DNA of 7,892 nt from Rickettsiales bacterium (GCA_947453775.1 CANGHM010000018.1:1-7892), one strand, 5' to 3'; counted from the stretch's first letter, positions 1 through 6,207 are shown. Numbers and translations are program-made. The notes: generated by a model from the letters alone, not told the origin.

Positions 1-307
1 TGGTAATAAGTGTCATGTTTGTTGTTGCATCTTGCTCTATAGGCTTTAAAAAAATTCGATTTCCAGAGGGCACCACTTGCCAACCAGTTGTATCGCCCAT
101 AGATATGCTCAGGACCTCTTCGGAGTCAGACAGCTCAATGCTGGCTTGATAGTTATAGTAACCATTGAACTTAAACACATCGTCTGGGCTATATACCATT
201 ATCCTCATGCGGCTATCTATGGGAGTTGGTCTTGCCTCGCGTACTGCAAATGTTAAATATGGACTTATAAATGTAGCCAACAATATAAAAAAATTTATAT
301 AACTCAT
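1..307 (-). CDS. virB9: VirB9, type IV secretion outer-membrane core protein (partial, N-terminal part)
   Basis: This is the N-terminal 102 codons of VirB9; the rest lies beyond the left edge. VirB9 forms the periplasmic/outer-membrane core of the VirB type IV secretion channel together with VirB7 and VirB10. The start is ATG at 307-305, five bases after the virB8 stop, so the two genes are co-transcribed. Residues 1-21 form a signal peptide: a hydrophobic run followed by T-F-A, with likely cleavage after Ala21. The mature part opens with REARPTPIDSRMR and continues with MVYSPDDVFKFNGYYNYQ, then GDTTGWQVVPSGNRIFLKP and QDATTNMTLIT. These are the hallmark N-terminal blocks of rickettsial VirB9/TrbG proteins. 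The C-terminal VirB7-binding domain cannot be seen, so whether this is a full-length or a shortened paralog (both occur in Rickettsiales) is open. Confidence 0.93.
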   Translation of the reverse strand, partial: MSYINFFILLATFISPYLTFAVREARPTPIDSRMRIMVYSPDDVFKFNGYYNYQASIELSDSEEVLSISMGDTTGWQVVPSGNRIFLKPIEQDATTNMTLIT

Positions 308-312
308 ACTCA

Positions 313-993
313 CTATTTGAATTCGTTTTTCAATAACTTTAATTTGTAACTAGTAACAATAAAGTTAAATTTAGTACCGGTTTGCTGGCCTAATTTTATT
401 GGATCAGTTTGAAATGCAATATTAGCTTGCCAAAGAATTTGCTCTTGAATTTTGTTATTCTGATCGCGTGCAATTGACCTAAATATGATTTTAGTATCGT
501 TAAAATTAAAATCAGTAGATACAATCTCTACACTGCGTGTTAATTGATCTTGATATCTTAAAACTGGAGAAAGATAGTTATTGATGCTGATAAAATTATA
601 ATACTGATTAAATATCTCAGTACTTGAATTTGTTTTAATAAAGCTTAATTGCTTTTTCAGATCATTATAATCGTACTCTTCTCTTTGTATTACATAGTTT
701 TCGACTAAGATTTGTGAAATAGATTTTAGTGGATGCTGCTTATAAGTATCAGCTTTGGTAATAGTAATTTGCATATCTGAAGATGCATCATCCAAAATAA
801 CTGCATATTTTAGTACATCTGTAATTGGAAAAAGTTTGTAAATCGTGTTTACAGAGCCTAAAAGCAATAAAAACATTATTGTTCCTATACAAATTATGTA
901 CGACCTTTGTGATAAAGGTTGTAAGTATTTTTCGCAGTACCAAATACGACACTCGTTAAAATAAACCTCTAAACTATCGTTTATATTCATCAT
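313..993 (-). CDS. virB8: VirB8, type IV secretion inner-membrane assembly protein
   Basis: VirB8 is a bitopic inner-membrane protein whose periplasmic NTF2-like domain nucleates assembly of the secretion channel. From the start chosen here it has 226 residues, the usual length. It has a short cytoplasmic segment (1-30), one membrane helix (about 31-53) and then a periplasmic domain. Family marks are YVIQREEYDYND at about 100-111, which matches the conserved Y-x-x-x-R-E-x-Y block, and FNFIVTSYKLK near the end, the usual last strand. The frame stays open up to ATG at 1083. I prefer the ATG pair at 993/990 because an AAAGGA ribosome site lies at 1011-1006, the 1083 start has none, and a cytoplasmic tail of about 30 residues is typical. 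The spacing of 12 bases is a little long. virB9 follows five bases after the stop. Confidence 0.88.
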   Translation of the reverse strand: MMNINDSLEVYFNECRIWYCEKYLQPLSQRSYIICIGTIMFLLLLGSVNTIYKLFPITDVLKYAVILDDASSDMQITITKADTYKQHPLKSISQILVENYVIQREEYDYNDLKKQLSFIKTNSSTEIFNQYYNFISINNYLSPVLRYQDQLTRSVEIVSTDFNFNDTKIIFRSIARDQNNKIQEQILWQANIAFQTDPIKLGQQTGTKFNFIVTSYKLKLLKNEFK

Positions 994-1084
994 GCAAAAG
1001 TTAAGTCCTTTACTTAATTTATAATTTAAACTGTGAGTTAAGTATAGAGCGATATGCTCATTTGGGGTGAAAATATAATGCATA

Positions 1085-1113
1085 GTAATAAAAGTGCAAT
1101 CTTATACCAGCAA
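1085..1113 (-). promoter_or_regulatory. Possible virB8-virB9 promoter
   Basis: Read on the minus strand, TTGCTG (1113-1108) is followed after 17 bases by TATTAC (1090-1085). This is a moderate match to a housekeeping promoter (3/6 and 4/6). Transcription would begin near 1078, downstream of the ATG at 1083, which agrees with the internal virB8 start chosen here. The call rests on spacing and position only. Confidence 0.3.
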
Positions 1114-1115
1114 AT

Positions 1116-1145
1116 TTGTTATTTTGTATTCAATAGTTGTATAAT
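1116..1145 (+). promoter_or_regulatory. Probable promoter of the uppS-cdsA-reductase operon
   Basis: TTGTTA at 1116-1121 (4/6 match to the -35 consensus) is followed after 18 bases by a perfect TATAAT at 1140-1145. Transcription would begin around 1152, giving a leader of about 30 bases before the uppS ATG. It is the only perfect -10 box in the divergent virB8/uppS gap and lies next to the candidate -35 box of the opposite promoter. Confidence 0.6.
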
Positions 1146-1183
1146 CTAGCAATGTAAATATAAAGCTAACTTAATTAATATCG

Positions 1184-1885
1184 ATGGTAATAAGAAATGA
1201 ATTAAACCATCTGGCTGTAATAATGGATGGTAATAGCAGGTGGGCACAGCAAAATATGCTAGATCGTTATTTGGGTCACAAAACTGGTGCAGAAAAAGCA
1301 AAATTATTAATAGAACTAGCTTATAACAACAAAATTAAGCACTTAAGCTTATTTGCTTTTTCGAGCGAAAATTGGCAAAGATCATCTCCAGAAATAGATT
1401 ATTTATTAAATCTTTTAGCTTCATATTTAGACACTCAGAGTCAAAAATTATTAGACAAAGGTATAAAACTATTGGTTATAGGTGATTTAAATAATTTATC
1501 TAATGAGTTAAAAAATAAAATTATAGCTATTAACGATAGCTCTCCCAAAGAAATTCATATGAATTTATATATAGCTTTTAGTTATGGTGGAAGAGAAGAA
1601 TTAGTGCAGGCTGTAAAAAAAGCATTATCTATGAAAATGCTAGCTGATGAAGTTAGCGAAGCAAATTTCGCTAATTTACTTTATGCTCCTCAAATGCCTA
1701 ATATCGATCTTTTAATAAGAACAGGAGGCAACAATCGAATAAGTAATTTTTTGCTGTGGCATAGTGCTTATTCTGAGATTTATTTTATTAAAAAATACTG
1801 GCCAGATTTTAGTGAAGAAGACTTAATGATGGCAATAGATCAATATAAAATGTCTAATAGAACTTTTGGTGCTAGAAATGAATAA
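1184..1885 (+). CDS. uppS: Undecaprenyl diphosphate synthase (cis-prenyltransferase)
   Basis: UppS condenses eight isopentenyl diphosphates onto farnesyl diphosphate to make the C55 lipid carrier of cell-wall and surface polysaccharide synthesis. It is a soluble, membrane-associated dimer. At 233 residues it is close to the usual length. Visible motifs are MDGNSRWA with catalytic Asp15 and Arg19, GHKTGA with His32, FAFSSENW at 57-64 with Arg66, RTGGNNRISNFLLW from Arg179 with Arg185 and Ser187, and Glu198 (the Mg ligand, E213 in E. coli) in YSEIYF. Two positions are unusual: the Gly of MDGNGRW is Ser18, and the Glu of RTGGEHR is Asn183. There is no clear ribosome site before the ATG. The stop overlaps the cdsA start by 8 bases, so the two are probably translationally coupled. 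Confidence 0.97.
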   Translation: MVIRNELNHLAVIMDGNSRWAQQNMLDRYLGHKTGAEKAKLLIELAYNNKIKHLSLFAFSSENWQRSSPEIDYLLNLLASYLDTQSQKLLDKGIKLLVIGDLNNLSNELKNKIIAINDSSPKEIHMNLYIAFSYGGREELVQAVKKALSMKMLADEVSEANFANLLYAPQMPNIDLLIRTGGNNRISNFLLWHSAYSEIYFIKKYWPDFSEEDLMMAIDQYKMSNRTFGARNE

Positions 1886-2498
1886 TTTAACTGCTCGCAT
1901 TATATCTTCTGTTATTCTTGCTATTATTGTATCAGTTATAGTAATTTTTACCTTAAAAATATATTACTGTTTTATAGCATTGATAGGAATACTTATGTTT
2001 TACGAGTGGTGGAAAATGAGTAAAAATACAGTTTATCTCAAATATAGCATCATATTATTTATTCCCATCTTATCGCTTATTTTTAGTAGATATTACGGCG
2101 ATTACAAACTGATTTTACTCTACGTTTTTAGTATTGCTAGCACAGATACTTTTGCAATGGTAGGTGGAAAGCTAATTGGTGGCAAAAAGCTAGCCCCGGT
2201 AATTAGCCCTAATAAAACGTGGAGTGGGCTTTTTTGTGGAATGTTGGCTTCATCTTTAGCGTGTTGGTTTTTAGGAAATGCTATTGATATTCAATTGTCT
2301 GCTGATTTTATATTGTACGGCTTGATTAATGCTGTAGTAGCACAATATAGCGATTTGTTTGTCTCTTATTTCAAAAGAAAGTGCAATGTAAAAGATTCAG
2401 GAACTCTTATACCAGGTCATGGAGGTGTATTAGATCGCTTTGATGGCTTTATTTTTTCTGCCCCTTTGTTGTTAGCACTAATATTATGGCAAAAATAG
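1878..2498 (+). CDS. cdsA: Phosphatidate cytidylyltransferase (CDP-diacylglycerol synthase)
   Basis: CdsA is an integral membrane enzyme that makes CDP-diacylglycerol from phosphatidic acid and CTP, the branch point for all bacterial phospholipids. The protein has 206 residues with several membrane helices, the short form common in reduced alphaproteobacterial genomes. The family signature is complete at residues 163-189: S-x-x-K-R, then K-D-S-G, then PGHGGVLDRFD with His181. The preceding block has Asp90 and the pair LAPVISPNKTWSG at 105-117. The start is taken as ATG at 1878. An in-frame TTG at 1866 would add only four residues and lies deeper inside uppS. It overlaps uppS by 8 bases and the next gene by 13, so the three genes form one operon. 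uppS-cdsA is a standard pairing in alphaproteobacteria. Confidence 0.95.
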   Translation: MNNLTARIISSVILAIIVSVIVIFTLKIYYCFIALIGILMFYEWWKMSKNTVYLKYSIILFIPILSLIFSRYYGDYKLILLYVFSIASTDTFAMVGGKLIGGKKLAPVISPNKTWSGLFCGMLASSLACWFLGNAIDIQLSADFILYGLINAVVAQYSDLFVSYFKRKCNVKDSGTLIPGHGGVLDRFDGFIFSAPLLLALILWQK

Positions 2499-3055
2499 CT
2501 GTTCTTACCGGAGCTACCAGTAAATTAGGCCCATATATTGCAAAGCATCTTAGTAAACTAGGATATCAAGTTATAGCCCACTATTATAGCGCTGAAAATA
2601 AAGCCTTTGAAATGCTAAGCAGTGGGGATATTTCGCAAGCAATACAAGCAGATTTTAGTGATTTAAATAGTATAGATGCTTTGGTGGGCAAGATTTATCA
2701 GCATTGCTCAAAAGTTGATCTTTTAGTTAATAATGCTGCTATTTTTCAGCACGATACAGCTTTGCATTTTGATGTATCAAATTTACAAAGACATATCGAC
2801 ATTAATGCTTTAGCATGCATCAGATTAATACAGCAAATTGCTCTAAAACAAAATGCCGATCTAAAGATAGTAAATATGCTTGATTTAATGACGCAAAAGA
2901 CCACTAAAACTTATTTTAGCTACAACTTGAGTAAAAGATTGTTGCAAAGCGCAAGTAAATTAATTCAAAGCTGTATGCCCGATATCAAAATTCAAAATAT
3001 TTACTTACCTAAGATAAATAATCCCAAAGATTTAGATTTATTTATTAAAATATAA
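2486..3055 (+). CDS. Short-chain dehydrogenase/reductase, pteridine reductase (PTR1)/FolM-like, C-terminally short
   Basis: This is a cytoplasmic NADP(H)-type reductase of the SDR superfamily. It has the Rossmann nucleotide motif TGATSKLG (8-15), HYYSAENKA after strand 2 (32-40, the position that reads the cofactor phosphate in PTR1), NNAA (82-85) and the catalytic YNLSK (Tyr146, Lys150). The third catalytic residue is Asp133, in NMLDLMT exactly 13 residues before Tyr. Classical SDRs have Ser here, whereas pteridine reductase PTR1 has NMVDAMT and FolM also has Asp. I therefore infer that it reduces dihydropterin or dihydrofolate; the substrate is not proven. At 189 residues it ends about 50 residues before FolM (about 240) and much earlier than PTR1 (about 288), losing the region after the usual PG motif. 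It overlaps cdsA by 13 bases and has no visible ribosome site, suggesting coupled translation. Confidence 0.8.
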   Translation: MAKIAVLTGATSKLGPYIAKHLSKLGYQVIAHYYSAENKAFEMLSSGDISQAIQADFSDLNSIDALVGKIYQHCSKVDLLVNNAAIFQHDTALHFDVSNLQRHIDINALACIRLIQQIALKQNADLKIVNMLDLMTQKTTKTYFSYNLSKRLLQSASKLIQSCMPDIKIQNIYLPKINNPKDLDLFIKI

Positions 3056-3075
3056 AAATATTTAATGCATCTTGC

Positions 3076-3104
3076 TTGCAAATAACAAAATAAAATGCTA
3101 TATT
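3076..3104 (+). promoter_or_regulatory. Promoter of the ankyrin-repeat gene (extended -10)
   Basis: TTGCAA (3076-3081, 4/6) is followed after exactly 17 bases by TATATT (3099-3104, 5/6), with a TGC directly before it (3096-3098) forming an extended -10 element. Transcription would begin near 3111 with an AT-rich leader of about 55 bases. This indicates that the ankyrin gene is transcribed on its own rather than by read-through from the uppS operon. The 3056-3165 gap holds no other feature I can support. Confidence 0.55.
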
Positions 3105-3165
3105 AAAACTAATATTTAATTTTAAATTAGATATTTATTTAACATAACTAAATAAAAAAATTATT

Positions 3166-4974
3166 ATGAAAAATTTACTACACTTGAAAATTAACTGCGA
3201 TAAGGACCTTACTATACAATTTTATAATGCTGTTCTTGAAAATGATATTGAGAAGGTCAAAAAATTATCAACGCTTGAAAACATTGATTTTAATGTTCGA
3301 GAGCAATTTGGTAACACAGGATTTCTCGTGTCTGTTGAGCGTGGTAATGTTGAGATGCTCGATGTGTTATCAAAAATACCAGACGTTGATGTTAATGCTC
3401 GAGATAAATATGGTAACACAGCATTTTTCGTGTCTGCTGAGCGTGGTGATATAAATACGATCAATATATTAGCAAAAATACCAAATATTGATGTTAATGC
3501 TCCAGATCCAAATGGTGAATCAGTATTTCTCTCGTTTGTTAAGCGTGGTGATGAAGAGATGGTCGAGGTGTTATCAAAAATACCAAATATTGATGTTAAT
3601 GCTCGAGATTACTATGATGAAACACCATTTGTCTCGTCTGCTAGGTGTCGTAATGCAAAGATGATCAAGGTGTTATCAAAAATACCAGACGTTGATGTTA
3701 ATGCTCGAGATAACTATGGTGAATCAGCATTTCTCGCGTCTGTTAAGCGTGGTGATAAAGAGATACTCGATGTGTTATCAAAAACACCAGACGTTGATGT
3801 TAATGCTCGAGATGGATTTGGCGAAACAGCATTTTTCTACTCTGCTGCGCGTGGTGATACAAAGATACTCGATGTGTTATCAAAAATACCAGACGTTGAT
3901 GTTAATGCTCGAGATAACTATGGTGAATCAGCATTTCTCGCGTCTGTTAAGCGTGGTAATGCAAAAATAGTCAAGTTTTTATCAATATTGGAAAACGTTA
4001 ATGTTAATGCTCGAGATGCATATGGTGAATCAGCATTTCACAGGTGTAGTAGGCTTGGTGATGAAGAGATGGTCGATGTGTTATCAAAAATACCAAAGGT
4101 TGATGTTAATGCTCAAGATTACTTTGGTAACACAGCATTTGGCGCGTCTGTTAAGCGTGGTGATGAAAAGGTGGCCGTGATGTTATCAAAAATACCAAAT
4201 ATTGATTTTAATGCTCGAGGTAATGATGATACAACAGCATTGCAGCATCTTCTGGAAACTCAAAATCTTAAGGGTCTCAAAGCCTTACTCAAAGTACCAA
4301 ATATTGATCTTAATATTGAAGAGCAGTATGAGACGTTAGGTTGCTATAGAGGCGCGCGTTTTGAGGCTGATCGTATTCAATATAGGACAATTCTCAAAAA
4401 TTGGATAACCTTAAATTTAATAAAAAGATCTGATGATAAAGATACAAATAATCTTAAATTAGCGCGGGATAGTTTGCTTAAAGGGGATGATAATCCTTTG
4501 AAAAGTTTTTTAGAAACATGGCGCGCACCTGATCTTGATGAGATGGTCAATAAGCTTAAGAATGTTGATTCTGATATTAATCAGTTGGGGGCATGGATTG
4601 GTGAAAATTGGTATGATCTTGATGAGTTTGGGTTATTCTCTGGGATTAATAAAAATTGGCAAAAGAGTTTTAATGATCCATTAGCTAAATTTAATATTGA
4701 TGCTAAAAAGAAAGAAAAAATAATAGATACACTTAAAGAATTCTTAGAGATAGCCGGCGGAGAGGAGAAGATTGCAGTAGATACAGAGGATTTAATGTAT
4801 CATGTTAAAGATTTTTACACGTATATGGATACAATTAAAGAGTCATCACAGATACCTGAGACAATCTCAAACGCTTCAGCAATGAATACAGAGCTTGTCG
4901 TGACTTATCCTGACCAGGTGGATACTGAGGTTTTAGGTGCAGATCAAATGCTTCAATTATCAATTTTATCTTAA
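3166..4974 (+). CDS. Ankyrin-repeat protein with an unrecognised C-terminal domain
   Basis: The product is a 602-residue soluble protein with no signal peptide or membrane helix. Residues 14 to about 385 form eleven ankyrin-type repeats of 34 residues. Each unit reads roughly L-S-K-I-P-[DN]-[VI]-D-V-N-A-R-D-x-[YF]-G-[EN]-[TS]-A-F followed by x-x-S-x-x-R-G-D. The family's usual TPLHxAA is replaced by an S/T-A-F-x-x-S variant, and one extra residue sits in the hairpin before D-V-N. The first and last units are degenerate caps. Residues 386-602 are non-repetitive, charged, helix-prone and rich in Trp early on; I do not recognise this part. Ankyrin arrays bind other proteins, and in host-associated Rickettsiales such proteins are often secreted effectors. 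That role is an inference here, helped only by nearby virB8-virB9. The gene has its own promoter, no clear ribosome site, and ends 9 bases inside convergent nuoN. Confidence 0.9.
   Translation: MKNLLHLKINCDKDLTIQFYNAVLENDIEKVKKLSTLENIDFNVREQFGNTGFLVSVERGNVEMLDVLSKIPDVDVNARDKYGNTAFFVSAERGDINTINILAKIPNIDVNAPDPNGESVFLSFVKRGDEEMVEVLSKIPNIDVNARDYYDETPFVSSARCRNAKMIKVLSKIPDVDVNARDNYGESAFLASVKRGDKEILDVLSKTPDVDVNARDGFGETAFFYSAARGDTKILDVLSKIPDVDVNARDNYGESAFLASVKRGNAKIVKFLSILENVNVNARDAYGESAFHRCSRLGDEEMVDVLSKIPKVDVNAQDYFGNTAFGASVKRGDEKVAVMLSKIPNIDFNARGNDDTTALQHLLETQNLKGLKALLKVPNIDLNIEEQYETLGCYRGARFEADRIQYRTILKNWITLNLIKRSDDKDTNNLKLARDSLLKGDDNPLKSFLETWRAPDLDEMVNKLKNVDSDINQLGAWIGENWYDLDEFGLFSGINKNWQKSFNDPLAKFNIDAKKKEKIIDTLKEFLEIAGGEEKIAVDTEDLMYHVKDFYTYMDTIKESSQIPETISNASAMNTELVVTYPDQVDTEVLGADQMLQLSILS
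3205..4320 (+). repeat. Tandem array of eleven 102-bp ankyrin-coding units
   Basis: The codon for the first residue of the [DN]-x-N motif falls at 3286, 3388, 3490, 3592, 3694, 3796, 3898, 4000, 4102, 4204 and 4306, a constant step of 102 bases with no insertion or deletion. The central units are very similar at DNA level, each carrying a variant of gatgttaatgctcgagat. Bases 3670-3753 and 3874-3957 are identical over 84 bases, two units apart. The outer units at both ends are more diverged, as expected if the array grew from its middle by unequal recombination. Confidence 0.95.
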
Positions 4975-5005
4975 ATTTACTGCGCACCGAATAAACTTAA
5001 GATAA
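4966..5005. terminator. Inverted repeat over the overlapping ank/nuoN stop codons, possible bidirectional terminator
   Basis: TTATCTTAA (4966-4974) is the exact reverse complement of TTAAGATAA (4997-5005). After one A/C mismatch the stem continues with TTTA (4976-4979) against TAAA (4992-4995), leaving a 12-base loop, so 13 of 14 positions pair. The left arm contains the stop codons of both the ankyrin gene and nuoN. The stem is AT-rich and no T-run follows on either strand, so it is not a textbook intrinsic terminator. The position at a convergent junction is the main argument. Confidence 0.4.
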
Positions 5006-6207
5006 TAGTATGCAGCTAGGCAACTGGCTGCGGCAAGCAGCATCGCAAGCGTGGTATAGCCATGAGTGATGATGCTGGAAAATGCATAGTATTTGATTAT
5101 AAAACCTGGTAATGGTGGCAGACCCATTAAAGACAGTACGCACACTAAAAACAGACCTTTGTAAAAGATACTTTGTGGAAAAACGCAATCTAATATATGG
5201 CCAGCTAAGCTTGGAATTGATAGATTCTCGATATCCAGCTTTAAGTAGACCATCGTACCAAGTAGTGCTAAGACATTAAAGATGTAGACAGAAATATAAA
5301 TAGTTGCAAGTGTATAATCCTGAGTAGCTAAGCAAAACAAAACATAAGCAACATCTAAAATACCGCTGTAAGCTAAAAAACGTTTGAAATTATTTTGCCA
5401 TAGCGCTCCAAAGCTACCAACTAATACTGAGAATATTCCGCAAACAATAAATATATTTTTTAGTGTTTCTAGTAAAGCAAAATTGATGTTGATGTTGGTT
5501 AAAATATTAATTAAAGCCACTAATGCGCTAAATTTATTGCTAGAAGCCAAAACATTTAAGGAAAAAACTGGAGCCCCCTGATAAGCATCCGCTAACCACA
5601 TATGCATAGGCGCTGCTGCAAGCTTAAACATTAAGCTCAATATTACCAATATTATTCCTATACTGCTGAGTATGTTATTGGTAAAAGCACTGTAATTGAA
5701 ACTAGCACTAATGCCATAAATTAAACTAATACCAAAAAGCAAGATGCAAGTAACTGCGGCTCCCAAGCAAAAATATTTAATCCCTGCCTCGCTAGATTTT
5801 ACATCACCTCCCATAGCAACCAAAATATACGAGACAAGAGCTTGCAACTCTAAGCCAACAAATAAACTTAGAAAATCTATTGCACTAATCATTACAAATC
5901 CCCCAAGACAATGCAGTAATAATAAAGGGATATACTCAAATGCTTTTGCCCCTGATAATTTATTCCAAATTACGCAAGCAAACAGTGTAAATAGCAGCAA
6001 AAGAATTTTATACCATGGCACTATGTTGTCTATGTTGTATTGCAGGTCGTATGGCGCTATGTCGTAATATGCCACAAATCCTGTCAGCATAGCTAATAGA
6101 CTAATTGCGATGCTAGCTAAAACTTTTTGCCAGCAAAATAACCCTAGCAATAAAGTAAATAGGGCAATAGAGCACAACATTATCTCTGGAATAAAATTAT
6201 CGAACAT
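4966..6207 (-). CDS. nuoN: NADH-quinone oxidoreductase subunit N (complex I), C-terminally short
   Basis: NuoN is one of the three antiporter-like subunits of the complex I membrane arm that move protons during NADH oxidation. The 413-residue protein is almost entirely membrane helices. Key charged residues are present: Glu120 in VGLELQ, Lys144 in GIKYF, Lys195 in MFKLAAAPMHMW, Lys225, and Lys372 in GFIIKYY. Two oddities stand out. The conserved His of the A-Y-S-S-I-x-H-x-G-Y motif is Asp285 (AYSGILDVAY). The protein also stops at YYYLKFIRCAVNLR, whereas E. coli NuoN (485 residues) continues about 60 residues with a last membrane helix. It starts inside nuoM (11-base overlap), and its stop overlaps the 3' end of the ankyrin gene by 9 bases. 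Assignment to NuoN rather than NuoL/M rests on the Lys pattern and on operon order. Confidence 0.93.
   Translation of the reverse strand: MFDNFIPEIMLCSIALFTLLLGLFCWQKVLASIAISLLAMLTGFVAYYDIAPYDLQYNIDNIVPWYKILLLLFTLFACVIWNKLSGAKAFEYIPLLLLHCLGGFVMISAIDFLSLFVGLELQALVSYILVAMGGDVKSSEAGIKYFCLGAAVTCILLFGISLIYGISASFNYSAFTNNILSSIGIILVILSLMFKLAAAPMHMWLADAYQGAPVFSLNVLASSNKFSALVALINILTNININFALLETLKNIFIVCGIFSVLVGSFGALWQNNFKRFLAYSGILDVAYVLFCLATQDYTLATIYISVYIFNVLALLGTMVYLKLDIENLSIPSLAGHILDCVFPQSIFYKGLFLVCVLSLMGLPPLPGFIIKYYAFSSIITHGYTTLAMLLAAASCLAAYYYLKFIRCAVNLR
5012..5031 (+). terminator. Possible GNRA-loop hairpin in the 3' region of the ankyrin transcript
   Basis: On the plus strand GCAGCTAG (5012-5019) pairs with CTGGCTGC (5024-5031) through 8 positions including one G-U, closed by a GCAA tetraloop, about 40 bases after the ankyrin stop. 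On the minus strand the same bases code for NuoN and the pairing is weaker. No T-run follows, so it could be an RNA 3'-end stabiliser or only chance within coding sequence. Confidence 0.25.

Noticed and set aside
994..1083. A 30-residue N-terminal extension of VirB8 starting at ATG 1083
   Set aside because: It has no ribosome site, while the 993 start follows AAAGGA and gives a normal VirB8 topology and length.
1124..1145. TTGTAT at 1124-1129 as the -35 box of the uppS promoter
   Set aside because: Only 10 bases separate it from TATAAT; TTGTTA at 1116 gives a workable 18-base spacer.
1866..1877. TTG start for cdsA, four codons upstream
   Set aside because: ATG at 1878 in the usual 8-base overlap with uppS is the simpler start.
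3109..3130. AT-rich near-palindrome CTAAT...ATTAG before the ankyrin gene
   Set aside because: Only five outer pairs hold before mismatches, which is expected by chance in such AT-rich sequence and too weak for a terminator or operator call.
3056..3165. Remnant of the missing NuoN or reductase C-terminus on the far side of the ankyrin gene
   Set aside because: Reading the minus strand for NuoN gave only stop-broken, low-complexity AT-rich frames with no resemblance to the family end, and nothing there resembled a reductase C-terminus.
3222..3464. Open frame on the minus strand inside the ankyrin gene, and similar plus-frame ones at 3227-3454 and 3692-3970
   Set aside because: They follow the 102-bp repeat in another frame, have no ribosome site and give low-complexity repetitive products, so they are shadows of the array.
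3205..4320. CRISPR array
   Set aside because: The regular spacing comes from 102-bp coding repeats in a single open frame, with no short repeat/unique spacer pattern and no cas gene.
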